Below are positions 1 to 13,500 of a DNA stretch of 64,000 nt, piece by piece. A program made the position numbers and the translations under genes. Under the pieces are notes generated by a model, which was not told the origin of the DNA, did not search any database, and was given only the letters and a program-made list of their open reading frames with translations. Every line of letters starts with the position of its first letter. Positions within the stretch are counted from its first letter, which is position 1. The DNA comes from Sepiola atlantica (lineage: Eukaryota > Mollusca > Cephalopoda > Sepiida > Sepiolidae), in assembly GCA_963556195.1 (NCBI GenBank), contig CAUVYP010000593.1, positions 1 through 64,000 of the forward strand, read 5' to 3'.

Positions 1-1182
1 GTCTCGAATAGGCCTTTTCTACTGAAGTACCAAGTTTCAGAAGTGCAGCTCTTGTACTGCCGGAGATATGTCGATACAAACTGAATACGCAAAACATCAA
101 CAAAATTTAGCGCGTTTTAAAGTTGATATCGCTTTTGTTTATAACTTCCACATTTATTCGAATTGTGCAACGAAACTTTGCAGACAGTCTCAAATAGGCC
201 TCTTCTACTTAAGTACCAAGTTTCTGAAGTGCAGCTCTTGTACTGCCGGAGATATGTCGATACAAACTGAATACGCAAAACATCAACAAAATTTAGCGCG
301 TTTTAAAGTTTACATCGCTTTTGTTTATAACTCCCACATTTATTCGAATTGTGCAACGAAACTTTCCAGACAGTCTCGAATAGGCCTTTTCTACTGAAGT
401 ACCAAGTTACAGAAGTGCAGCTCTTGTACTGCCGGAGATATGTCGATACAAACTGAATATGCAAAACATCAACAAAATTTAGCGCGTTTTAAAGTTGATA
501 TCGCTTTTGTTTATAACTTCCACATTTATTCGAATTGTGCAACGAAACTTTGCAGACAGTCTCAAATAGGCCTTTTCTACTACAGTACCAAGTTTCAGAA
601 GTGCAGCTCTTGTTCTGCTGGAGATATGTCGATTCAAACTGAATACGCAAAACATCAACAAAATTTAGCGCGTTTTAAAGTTGATATCGCTTTTGTTTAT
701 AACTTCCACATTTATTCGAATTGTGACCGAAACTTTGCAGACAGTCGCAGAGACACATGTTCTACTGAAGTACCAAGTTTCAGAAGTGCAGCTCTTGTAC
801 TGCCGGAGATATGTCGATACAAACTGAATACGAAAAACATCAACAAAATTTAGCGCGTTTTAAAGTTGATATCGCTTTTGTTTATAACTTCCACATTTAT
901 TCGAATTGTGCAACGAAACTTTGCAGACAGTCTCGAATAGGCCTGTTCTACTGAAGTACCAAGTTTCAGAAGTGCAGCTCTTGTACTGCCGGATATATGT
1001 CGATACAAACTAAATACGCAAAACATCAACAAAATTTAGCGCGTTTTAAAGTTGATATCGCTTTTGTTTATAACTTCAACATTTATTCGAATTGTGCAAC
1101 GAAACTTTGCAGACAGTCTCAAATAGGCCTCTTCTACTTAAGTACCAAGTTTCAGAAGTGCAGCTCTTGTACTGCCGGAGAT

Positions 1183-1368
1183 ATGTCGATACAAACTGAA
1201 TACGCAAAACATCAACAAAATTTAGCGCGTTTTAAAGTTGATATCGCTTTTGTTTATAACTTCCACATTTATTCGAATTGTGCAACGAAACTTTGCAGAC
1301 AGTCTCAAATAGGACTCTTCTACTTAAGTACCAAGTTTCAGAAGTGCAGCTCTTGTACTGCCGGAGAT
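1183..1368 (+). repeat. Monomer subclass with palindrome tacttaagta
   Basis: This A-derived unit has ctcaaatagg and then tacttaagta, where other units have tactgaagta. The change makes a perfect 10-bp palindrome (positions 1,321-1,330) and removes the TGA that closes the plus-strand frame in other monomers. Such units are frequent from 1 to 7 kb. Later they occur about once per HOR, in the unit containing actaaatacg and ttgtagacag (for example 23,862, 29,069, 34,090, 36,136, 38,368, 41,902, 43,390, 46,552, 50,086, 57,712 and 59,015). Confidence 0.8.
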
Positions 1369-2669
1369 ATGTCGATACAAACTGAATATGCAAAACATCA
1401 ACAAAATTTAGCGCGTTTTAAAGTTGATATCGCTTTTGTTTATAACTTCCACATTTATTCGAATTGTGCAACGAAACTTGGCAGACAGTCTCAAATAGGC
1501 CTATTCTACTACAGTACCAAGTTTCAGAAGTGCAGCTCTTGTTCTGCTGGAGATATGTCGATACAAACTGAATACGCAAAACATCAACAAAATTTAGCGC
1601 GTTTTAAAGTTGATATCGCTTTTGTTTATAACTTCCACATTTATTCGAATTGTGACCGAAACTTTGCAGACAGTCGCGGAGACACATTTTCTACTGAAGT
1701 ACCAAGTGTCAGAAGTGCAACTCTTTTACTGCCGGAGATATGTCGATACAAACTAAATACGCAAAACATCAACAAAATTAAGCGCGTTTTGAAGTTGATA
1801 TCGCTTTTGTTTATAACTTCCACATTTATTTCAATTGTGCAATGAAACTTTGCAGACAGTCGCGGAGACACATGTTCTACTGAAGTACCAAGTTTCAGAA
1901 GTGCAGCTCTTGTACTGCCGGAGATATGTCGATACAAACTGAATGCGAAAAACATCAACAAAATTTAGCGCGTTTTAAAGTTGATATCGCTTTTGTTTAT
2001 AACTTCCACATTTATTCGAATTGTGCAACGAAACTTTGCAGACAGTCTCGAATAGGCCTTTTCTACTGCAGTACCAAGTTTCAGAAGTGCAGCTCTTGTA
2101 CTGCCGGAGATATGTCGATACAAACTGAATACGAAAAACATCAACAAAATTTAGCGCGTTTTAAAGTTGATATCGCTTTTGTTTATAACTTCCACATTTA
2201 TTCGAATTGTGCAACGAAACTTTGCAGACAGTCTCGAATAGGCCTTTTCTACTGAAGTACCAAGTTTCAGAAGTGCAGCTCTTGTACTGCCGGAGATATG
2301 TCGATACAAACTGAATACGCAAAACATCAACAAAATTTAGCGCGTTTTAAAGTTGATATCGCTTTTGTTTATAACTTCCACATTTATTCGAATTGTGCAA
2401 CGAAACTTTGCAGACAGTCTCGAATAGGCCTTTTCTACTGAAGTACCAAGTTTCACAAGTGCAGCTCTTGTACTGCCGGAGATATGTCGATACAAACTGA
2501 ATACGCAAAACATCAACAAAATTTAGCGCGTTTTAAAGTTGATATCGCTTTTGTTTATAACTTACACATTTATTCGAATTGTGCAACGAAACTTTGCAGA
2601 CAGTCTCGAATAGGCCTTTTCTACTGAAGTCCCAAGTTTCAGAAGTGCAGCTCTTGTACTGCCGGATAT

Positions 2670-3641
2670 ATGTCGATACAAACTAAATACGCAAAACATC
2701 AACAAAATTTAGCGCGTTTTAAAGTTGATATCGCTTTTGTTTATAACTTCAACATTTATTCGAATTGTGCAACGAAACTTTGCAGACAGTCTCAAATAGG
2801 CCTCTTTAACTTAAGTACCAAGTTTCAGAAGTGCAGCTCTTGTACTGCCGGAGATATGTCGATACAAACTGAATACGCAAAACATCAACAAAATTTAGCG
2901 CGTTTTAAAGTTGATATCGCTTTTGTTTATAACTTCCACATTTATTCGAATTGTGCAACGAAACTTTGCAGACAGTCTCAAATAGGACTCTTCTACTTAA
3001 GTACCAAGTTTCAGAAGTGCAGCTCTTGTACTGCCGGAGATATGTCGATACAAACTGAATATGCAAAACATCAACAAAATTTAGCGCGTTTTAAAGTTGA
3101 TATCGCTTTTGTTTATAACTTCCACATTTATTCGAATTGTGCAACGAAACTTGGCAGACAGTCTCAAATAGGTCTTTTCTACTACAGTACCAAGTTTCAG
3201 AAGTGCAGCTCTTGTTCTGCTGGAGATATGTCGATACAAACTGAATACGCAAAACATCAACAAAATTTAGCGCGTTTTAAAGTTGATATCGCTTTTGTTT
3301 ATAACTTCCACATTTATTCGAATTGTGACCGAAACTTTGCAGACAGTCGCGGAGACACATTTTCTACTGAAGTACCAAGTGTCAGAAGTGCAACTCTTTT
3401 ACTGCCGGAGATATGTCGATACAAACTGAATACGCAAAACATCAACAAAATTAAGCGCGTTTTGAAGTTGATATCGCTTTTGTTTATAACTTCCACATTT
3501 ATTTCAATTGTGCAACGAAACTTTGCAGACAGTCGCGGAGACACATGTTCTACTGAAGTACCAAGTTTCAGAAGTGCAGCTCTTGTACTGCCGGAGATAT
3601 GTCGATACAAACTGAATACGAAAAACATCAACAAAATTTAG
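2670..3641 (+). other. Longest plus-strand open frame (323 codons), judged non-coding
   Basis: The frame starts at atgtcgatac and crosses more than five monomers. It stays open because successive ctcaaatagg units carry tacttaagta or tactacagta in place of tactga, and because a gaccgaaac 185-bp unit shifts it into another open frame. The product would be a 62-residue repeat with no domain I recognise. Most monomers elsewhere close this frame with TGA after about 47 codons. Similar frames occur at 997-1,845 and 6,760-7,545. It is listed only so that a reader will not mistake it for a gene. Confidence 0.85.
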
Positions 3642-6600
3642 CGCGTTTTAAAGTTGATATCGCTTTTGTTTATAACTTCCACATTTATTCGAATTGTGCA
3701 ACGAAACTTTGCAGACAGTCTCGAATAGGCCTTTTCTACTGCAGTACCAAGTTTCAGAAGTGCAGCTCTTGTACCGCCGGAGATATGTCGATACAAACTG
3801 AATACGCAAAACATCAACAAAATTTAGCGCGTTTTAAAGTTGATATCGCTTTTGTTTATAACTTCCACATTTATTCGAATTGTGCAACGAAACTTTGCAG
3901 ACAGTCTCGAATAGGCCTTTTCTACTGAAGTACCAAGTTTCAGAAGTGCAGCTCTTGTACTGCCGGAGATATGTCGATACAAACTGAATACGCAAAACAT
4001 CAACAAAATTTAGCGCGTTTTAAAGTTGATATCGCTTTTGTTTATAACTTACACATTTATTCGAATTGTGCAACGAAACTTTGCAGACAGTCTCGAATAG
4101 GCCTTTTCTACTGAAGTACCAAGTTTCAGAAGTGCAGCTCTTGTACTGCCGGAGATATGTCGATACAAACTAAATACGCAAAACATCAACAAAATTTAGC
4201 GCGTTTTAAAGTTGATATCGCTTTTGTTTATAACTTCCACATTTATTCGAATTGTGCAACGAAACTTTGCAGACAGTCTCAAATAGGCCTCTTTAACTTA
4301 AGTACCAAGTTTCAGAAGTGCAGCTCTTGTACTGCCGGAGATATGTCGATACAAACTGAATACGAAAAACATCAACAAAATTTAGCGCGTTTTAAAGTTG
4401 ATATCGCTTTTGTTTATAACTTCCACATTTATTCGAATTGTGCAACGAAACTTTGCAGACAGTCTCGAATAGGCCTTTTCTACTCAAGTACCACGTTTCA
4501 GAAGTGCAGCTCTTGTACTGCCGGAGATATGTCGATACAAACTGAATACGCAAAACATCAACAAAATTTAGCGCGTTTTAAAGTTGATATCGCTTTTGTT
4601 TATAACTTCCACATTTATTCGAATTGTGCAACGAAACTTTGCAGACAGTCTCGAATAGGCCTTTTCTACTGAATTACCAAGTTTCAGAAGTGCAGCTCTT
4701 GTACTGCCGGAGATATGTCGATACAAACTGAATACGCAAAACATCAACAAAATTTAGCGCGTTTTAAAGTTGATATCGCTTTTGTTTATAACTTCCACAT
4801 TTATTCGAATTGTGCAACGAAACTTTGCAGACAGTCTCGAATAGGCCTTTTCTACTGAAGTACCAAGTTTCAGAAGTGCAGCTCTTGTACTGCCGGATAT
4901 AGGTCGATACAAACTAAATACGCAAAACATCAACAAAATTTAGCGCGTTTTAAAGTTGATATCGCTTTTGTTTATAACTTCAACATTTATTCGAATTGTG
5001 CAACGAAACTTTGCAGACAGTCTCAAATAGGCGTCTTTAACTGAAGTACCAAGTTTCAGAAGTGCAGCTCTTGTTCTGCCGGAGATATGTCGATACAAAC
5101 TGAATACGCAAAACATCAACAAAATTTAGCGCGTTTTAAAGTTGATATCGCTTTTGTTTATAACTTCCATATTTATTCGAATTGTGCAACGAAACTTTGC
5201 AGACAGTCTCAAATAGGACTCTTCTACTTAAGTACCAAGTTTCAGAAGTGCAGCTCTTGTACTGCGGGAGATATGTCGATACAAACTGAATATGCAAAAC
5301 ATCAACAAAATTTAGCGCGTTTTAAAGTTGATATCGCTTTTGTTTATAACTTCCACATTTATTCGAATTGTGACCGAAACTTTGCAGACAGTCGCGGAGA
5401 CACATTTTCTACTGAAGTACCAAGTGTCAGAAGTCCAACTCTTTTACTGCCGGAGATATGTCGATACAAACTGAATACGCAAAACATCAACAAAATTAAG
5501 CGCGTTTTGAAGTTGATATCGCTTTTGTTTATAACTTCCACATTTATTTCAATTGTGCAACGAAACTTTGCAGACAGTCGCGGAGACACATGTTCTACTG
5601 AAGTACCAAGTTTCAGAAGTGCAGCTCTTGTACTGCCGGAGATATGTCGATACAAACTGAATACGAAAAACATCAACAAAATTTAGCGCGTTTTAAAGTT
5701 GATATCGCTTTTGTTTATAACTTCCACATTTATTCGAATTGTGCAACGAAACTTTGCAGACAGTCTCGAATAGGCCTTTTCTACTGAAGTACCAAGTTTC
5801 AGAAGTGCAGCTCTTGTACCGCCGGAGATATGTCGATACAAACTGAATACGCAAAACATCAACAAAATTTAGCGCGTTTTAAAGTTGATATCGCTTTTGT
5901 TTATAACTTCCACATTTATTCGAATTGTGCAACGAAACTTTGCAGACAGTCTCGAATAGGCCTTTTCTACTGAAGTACCAAGTTTCAGAAGTGCAGCTCT
6001 TGTACTGCCGGAGATATGTCGATACAAACTGAATACGCAAAACATCAACAAAATTTAGCGCGTTTTAAAGTAGATATCGCTTTTGTTTATAACTTCACCA
6101 TTTATTCGAATTGTGCAACGAAACTTTGCAGACAGTCTCGAATAGCCCTTTTCTACTGAAGTACCAAGTTTCAGAAGTGCAGCTCTTGTACTGCCGGAGA
6201 TATGTCGATACAAACTAAATACGCAAAACATCAACAAAATTTAGCGCGTTTTAAAGTTGATATCGCTTTTGTTTATAACTTCCACATTTATTCGAATTGT
6301 GCAACGAAACTTTGCAGACAGTCTCAAATAGGCCTCTTTAACTTAAGTACCAAGTTTCAGAAGTGCAGCTCTTGTACTGCCGGTGATATGTCGATACAAA
6401 CTGAATACGCAAAACATCAACAAAATTTAGCGCGTTTTAAAGTTGATATCGCTTTTGTTTATAACTTCCACATTTATTCGAATTGTGCAACGAAACCTTG
6501 CAGACAGTCTCGAATAGGCCTTTTCTACTGAAGTACCAAGTTTCAGAAGTGCAGCTCTTGTACTGCCGGAGATATGTCGATACAAACTGAATACGCAAAA

Positions 6601-9600
6601 CATCAACAAAATTTAGCGCGTTTTAAAGTTGATATCGCTTTTGTTTATAACTTCCACATTTATTCGAATTGTGCAACGAAACTTTGCAGACAGTCTCGAA
6701 TAGGCCTTTTCTACTGAAGTAGGAAGTTTCAGAAGTGCAGCTCTTGTACTGCCGCAGATATGTCGATACAAACTGAATACGCAAAACATCAACAAAATTT
6801 AGCGCGTTTTAAAGTTGATATCGCTTTTGTTTATAACTTCCACATTTATTCGAATTGTGCAACGAAACTTTGCAGACAGTCTCAAATAGGACTCTTCTAC
6901 TTAAGTACCAAGTTTCAGAAGTGCAGCTCTTGTACTGCCGGAGATATGTCGATACAAACTGAATATGCAAAACATCAACAAAATTTAGCGCGTTTTAAAG
7001 TTGATATCGCTTTTGTTTATAACTTCCACATTTATTCGAATTGTGCAACGAAACTTTGCAGACAGTCTCAAATAGGCCTTTTCTACTACAGTACCAAGTT
7101 TCAGAAGTGCAGCTCTTGTGGTGCTGGAGATATGTCGATACAAACTGAATACGCAAAACATCAACAAAATTTAGCGCGTTTTAAAGTTGATATCGCTTTT
7201 GTTTATAACTTCCACATTTATTCGAATTGTGACCGAAACTTTGCAGACAGTCGCGGAGACACATTTGCTACTGAAGTACCAAGTGTCAGAAGTCCAACTC
7301 TTTTACTGCCGGAGATATGTCGATACAAACTGAATACGCAAAACATCAACAAAATTAAGCGCGTTTTGAAGTTGATATCGCTTTTGTTTATAACTTCCAC
7401 ATTTATTTCAATTGTGCAACGAAACTTTGCAGACAGTCGCGGAGACACATGTTCTACTGAAGTACCAAGTTTCAGAAGTGCAGCTCTTGTACTGCCGGAG
7501 ATATGTCGATACAAACTGAATACGAAAAACATCAACAAAATTTAGCGCGTTTTAAAGTTGATATCGCTTTTGTTTATAACTTCCACATTTATTCGAATTG
7601 TGCAACGAAACTTTGCAGACAGTCTCGAATAGGCCTTTTCTACTGAAGTACCAAGTTTCACAAGTGCAGCTCTTGTACTGCCGGAGATATGTCGATACAA
7701 ACTGAATACGCAAAACATCAACAAAATTTAGCGCGTTTTAAAGTTGATATCGCTTTTGTTTATAACTTCCACATTTATTCGAATTGTGCAACGAAACTTT
7801 GCAGACAGTCTCGAATAGGCCTTTTCTACTGAAGTACCAAGTTTCAGAAGTGCAGCTCTTGTACTGCCGGAGATATGTCGATACAAACTGAATACGCAAA
7901 ACATCAACAAAATTTAGCGCGTTTTAAAGTTGATATCGCTTTTGTTTATAACTTCCACATTTATTCGAATTGTGCAACGAAACTTTGCAGACAGTCGTGG
8001 AGACACATTTTCTACTGAAGTACCAAGTTTCAGAAATGCAGCTCTTGTACTGCCGCAGATATGTCGATACAAACTGAATACGCAAAACATCAACAAAATG
8101 TAGCGCGTTTTAAAGTTGATACCGCTTTTGTTTATAACTTCCACATTTATACGAATTGTGCAACGAAACTTTGCAGAAAGTCTCAAATAGGCCTTTTCTA
8201 CTGAAGTACAAAGTTTCAGATGTGCAGCTCTTGTACTGCCGGAGATATGTCGATACAAACTGAATACGCAAAACATCAACAAAATTTAGCGCGTTTTAAA
8301 GTTGATATCGCTTTTGTTTATAACTTCCACATTTATTCGAATTGTGCAACGAAACTTTGCAGACAGTCGCGGAGACACATTTTCTATTAAGTACCAAGTT
8401 TCAGAAGTGCAGCTCTTGTACTGCCGGAGATATGTCGATACAAACTGAATACGCAAAACATCAACAAAATTTAGCGCGTTTTAAAGTTGATATCGCTTTT
8501 GTTTATAACTTCCACATTTATTCGAATTGTGCAACGAAACTCTGCAGACAGTCTCGAATAGGCCTTTTCTACTGAAGTACCAAGTTTCACAAGTGCAGCT
8601 CTTGTACTGCCGGAGATATGTCGATACAAACTGAATACGCAAAACATCAACAAAATTTAGCGCGTTTTAAAGTTGATATCGCTTTTGTTTATAACTTCCA
8701 CATTTATTCGAATTGTGCAACGAAACTTTGCAGACAGTCGCGGATACAGATTTTCTACTGAAGTACCAAGTTTCAGAAGTGCAGCTCTTGTACTACCGGA
8801 GATATGTCGATACAAACTGAATACGCAAAACATCAACAAAATTTAGCGCGTTTTAAAGTTGATATCGCTAATGTTTATAACTTCCACATTTATTCGAATT
8901 GTGCAACGAAACTTTGCAGACAGTCGCGGAGACACATTTTCTATTAGGTACCAAGTTTCAGAAGTGCAGCTCTTGTACTGCCGGAGATATGTCGATACAA
9001 ACTGAATACGCAAAACATCAACAAAATTTAGCGCGTTTTAAAGTTGATATCGCTTTTGTTTATAACTTCCACATTTATTCGAATTGTGCAACGAAACTTT
9101 GCAGACAGTCTCGAATAGGCCTTTTCTACTGAAGTACCAAGTTTCAGAAGTGCAGCTCTTGTACTGCCGGAGATATGTCGATACAAACTGAATACGCAAA
9201 ACATCAACAAAATTTAGCGCGTTTTAAAGTTGATATCGCTTTTGTTTATAACTTCCACATTTATTCGAATTGTGCAACGAAACTTTGCAGACAGTCGTGG
9301 AGACACATTTTCTACTGAAGTACCAAGTTTCAGAAATGCAGCTCTTGTACTGCCGCAGATATGTCGATACAAACTGAATACGCAAAACATCAACAAAATG
9401 TAGCGCGTTTTAAAGTTGATATCGCTTTTGTTTATAACTTCCACATTTATACGAATTGTGCAACGAAACTTTGCAGACAGTCTCAAATAGGCCTTTTCTA
9501 CTGAAGTACAAAGTTTCAGATGTGCAGCTCTTGTACTGCCGGAGATATGTCGATACAAACTGAATACGCAAAACATCAACAAAATTTAGCGCGTTTTAAA

Positions 9601-10566
9601 GTTGATATCGCTTTTGTTTATAACTTCCACATTTATTCGAATTGTGCAACGAAACTTTGCAGACAGTCGCGGAGACACATTTTCTATTAAGTACCAAGTT
9701 TCAGAAGTGCAGCTCTTGTACTGCCGGAGATATGTCGATACAAACTGAATACGCAAAACATCAACAAAATTTAGCGCGTTTTAAAGTTGATATCGCTTTT
9801 GTTTATAACTTCCACATTTATTCGAATTGTGCAACGAAACTCTGCAGACAGTCTCGAATAGGCCTTTTCTACTGAAGTACCAAGTTTCACAAGTGCAGCT
9901 CTTGTACTGCCGGAGATATGTCGATACAAACTGAATACGCAAAACATCAACAAAATTTAGCGCGTTTTAAAGTTGATATCGCTTTTGTTTATAACTTCCA
10001 CATTTATTCGAATTGTGCAACGAAACTTTGCAGACAGTCGCGGAGACACATTTTCTACTGTAGTACCAAGTTTCAGAAGTGCAGTTCTTGTACTGCCGGA
10101 GATATGTCGATACAAACTGAATACGCAAAACATCAACAAAATTTAGCGCGTTTTAAAGTTGATATCGCTTTTGTTTATAACTTCCACATTTATTCGAATT
10201 GTGCAACGAAACTTTGCAGACAGTCTCGAATAGGCCTTTTCTACTGAAGTACCAAGTTTCACAAGTGCAGCTCTTGTACTGCCGGAGATATGTCGATACA
10301 AACTGAATACGCAAAACATCAACAAAATTTAGCGCGTTTTAAAGTTGATATCGCTTTTGTTTATAACTTCCACATTTATTCGAATTGTGCAACGAAACTT
10401 TGCAGACAGTCGTTGAGACACATTTTCTACTGAAGTACCAAGTTTCAGAAATGCAGCTCTTGTACTGCCGCAGATATGTCGATACAAACTGAATACGCAA
10501 AACATCAACAAAATGTAGCGCGTTTTAAAGTTGATATCGCTTTTGTTTATAACTTCCACATTTATA

Positions 10567-13500
10567 CGAATTGTGCAACGAAACTTTGCAGACAGTCTCA
10601 AATAGGCCTTTTCTACTGAAGTACAAAGTTTCAGATGTGCAGCTCTTGTACTGCCGGAGATATGTCGATACAAACTGAATACGCAAAACATCAACAAAAT
10701 TTAGCGCGTTTTAAAGTTGATATCGCTTTTGTTTATAACTTCCACATTTATTCGAATTGTGCAACGAAACTTTGCAGACAGTCGCGGAGACACATTTTCT
10801 ATTAAGTACCAAGTTTCAAAAGTGCAGCTCTTGTACTGCCGGAGATATGTCGATACAAACTGAATACGCAAAACATCAACAAAATTTAGCGCGTTTTAAA
10901 GTTGATATCGCTTTTGTTTATAACTTCCACATTTATTCGAATTGTGCAACGAAACTTTGCAGACAGTCTCGAATAGGCCTTTTCTACTGAAGTACCAAGT
11001 TTCACAAGTGCAGCTCTTGTACTGCCGGAGATATGTCGATACAAACTGAATACGCAAAACATCAACAAAATTTACCGCGTTTTAAAGTTGATATCGCTTT
11101 TGTTTATAACTTCCACATTTATTCGAATTGTGCAACGAAACTTTGCAGACAGTCGCGGAGACACATTTTCTACTGTAGTACCAAGTTTCAGAAGTGCAGC
11201 TCTTGTACTGCCGGATATATGTCGATACAAACTGAATACGCAAAACATCAACAAAATTTAGCGCGTTTTAAAGTTGATATCGCTTTTGTTTATAACTTCC
11301 ACATTTATTCGAATTGTGCAATGAAACTTTGCAGACAGTCTCGAATAGGCCTTTTCTACTGAAGTACCAAGTTTCACAAGTGCAGCTCTTGTACTGCCGG
11401 AGATATGTCGATACAAACTGAATACGCAAAACATCAACAAAATTTAGCGCGTTTTAAAGTTGATATCGCTTTTGTTTATAACTTCCACATTTATTCGAAT
11501 TGTGCAACGAAACTTTGCAGACAGTCTCGAATAGGCCTTTTCTACTGAAGTACCAAGTTTCAGAAGTGCAGCTCTTGTACTGCTGGAGATATGTCGATAC
11601 AAACTAAATACGCAAAACATCAACAAAATTTAGCGCGTTTTAAAGTTGATATCGCTTTTGTTTATAACTTCCACATTTATTCGAATTGTGCAACGAAACT
11701 TTGCAGACAGTCTCCCATCGGCCTCTTGTACTACAGTACAAAGTTTCAGAAGTGCAGCTCTTGTACGGCCTGAGATATATCGATACAAACTGAATACGCA
11801 CTACATCAACAAAATTTAGCGCGTTTTAAAGTTGATATCGCTTTTGTTTATAACTTCCACATTTATTCGAATTGTGCAACGAAACTTTGCAGACAGTCGC
11901 AGAGACACATGTTCTTCTGTAGTACCAAGTTTCAGAAGTGCAGCTCTTGTACTGCCGGAGATATGTCGATACAAACTGAATACGCAAAACATCAACAAAA
12001 TTTAGCGCGTTTTAAAGTTGATATCGCTTTTGTTTATAACTTCCACATTTATTCGAATTGTGCAACGAAACTTTGCAGACAGTCTCGAATAGGCCTTTTC
12101 TACTGAAGTACCAAGTTTCACAAGTGCAGCTCTTGTACTGCCGGAGATATGTCGATACAAACTGAATACGCAAAACATCAACAAAATTTAGCGCGTTTTA
12201 AAGTTGATATCGCTTTTGTTTATAACTTCCACATTTATTCCAATTGTGCAACGAAACTTTGCAGACAGTCTCGAATAGGCCTTTTCTACTGAAGTACCAA
12301 GTTTCAGAAGTGCAGCTCTTGTACTGCCGGAGATATGTCGATACAAACTAAATACGCAAAACATCAACAAAATTTAGCGCGTTTTAAAGTTGATATCGCT
12401 TTTGTTTATAACTTCCACATTTATTCGAATTGTGCAACGAAACTTTGCAGACAGTCTCAAATAGGCCTTTTCTACTGAAGTACAAAGTTTCAGATGTGCA
12501 GCTCTTGTACTGCCGGAGATATGTCGATACAAACTGAATACGCAAAACATCAACAAAATTTAGCGCGTTTTAAAGTTGATATCGCTTTTGTTTATAACTT
12601 CCACATTTATTCGAATTGTGCAACGAAACTTTGCAGACAGTCGCGGAGACACATTTTCTATTAAGTACCAAGTTTCAAAAGTGCAGCTCTTGTACTGCCG
12701 GAGATATGTCGATACAAACTGAATACGCAAAACATCAACAAAATTTAGCGCGTTTTAAAGTTGATATCGCTTTTGTTTATAACTTCCACATTTATTCGAA
12801 TTGTGCAACGAAACTTTGCAGACAGTCTCGAATAGGCCTTTTCTACTGAAGTACCAAGTTTCACAAGTGCAGCTCTTGTACTGCCGGAGATATGTCGATA
12901 CAAACTGAATACGCAAAACATCAACAAACTTTAGCGCGTTTTAAAGTTGATATCGCTTTTGTTTATAACTTCCACATTTATTCGAATTGTGCAACGAAAC
13001 TTTGCAGACAGTCGCGGAGACACATTTTCTACTGTAGTACCAAGTTTCAGAAGTGCAGCTCTTGTACTGCCGGATATATGTCGATACAAACTGAATACGC
13101 AAAACATCAACAAAATTTAGCGCGTTTTAAAGTTGATATCGCTTTTGTTTATAACTTCCACATTTATTCGAATTGTGCAATGAAACTTTGCAGACAGTCT
13201 CGAATAGGCCTTTTCTACTGAAGTACCAAGTTTCACAAGTGCAGCTCTTGTACTGCCGGAGATATGTCGATACAAACTGAATACGCAAAACATCAACAAA
13301 ATTTAGCGCGTTTTAAAGTTGATATCGCTTTTGTTTATAACTTCCACATTTATTCGAATTGTGCAACGAAACTTTGCAGACAGTCTCGAATAGGCCTTTT
13401 CTACTGAAGTACCAAGTTTCAGAAGTGCAGCTCTTGTACTGCTGGAGATATGTCGATACAAACTAAATACGCAAAACATCAACAAAATTTAGCGCGTTTT

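Larger units (their letters stand above)
997..4342. repeat. Tandem HOR duplication, 9 monomers (1,673 bp)
   Basis: The unit order starting at 997 repeats at 2,670. Both copies share a preceding ccggatat end mark, the cttcaacatttattcg unit, the ctcaaatagg units, the gaccgaaac 185-bp unit and the aattaagcgcg unit. By eye, copies differ at a handful of single bases. Correspondence at this spacing holds to about 2,430. After that it continues at 1,487 bp (for example cttacacatt at 2,562 and 4,049), so one monomer is missing from the second copy. Related but less complete copies continue at 5,087-5,686 and 6,760-7,545. Confidence 0.7.
626..7318. repeat. Five 185-bp monomers carrying gaccgaaac
   Basis: Five units have tgtgaccgaaac where the consensus has tgtgcaacgaaac, a net loss of one base. 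The gacc starts at about 725, 1,654, 3,327, 5,372 and 7,231. The last four are followed by a unit with aaaattaagcgcgttttgaag and atttatttcaattg. Their spacings (1,673, 2,045 and 1,859 bp) equal 9, 11 and 10 monomers minus one base. That makes them copies of a single mutation spread by HOR amplification. The variant is not seen after 7.3 kb. Confidence 0.85.

Noticed and set aside
997..7545. Plus-strand open frames of 199-323 codons that look like a repeat protein
   Set aside because: They exist only where a few units lack the usual TGA, they cross 185-bp frameshift units, and the same DNA is open on the other strand. No recognisable domain is present, and most of the roughly 344 units are closed.
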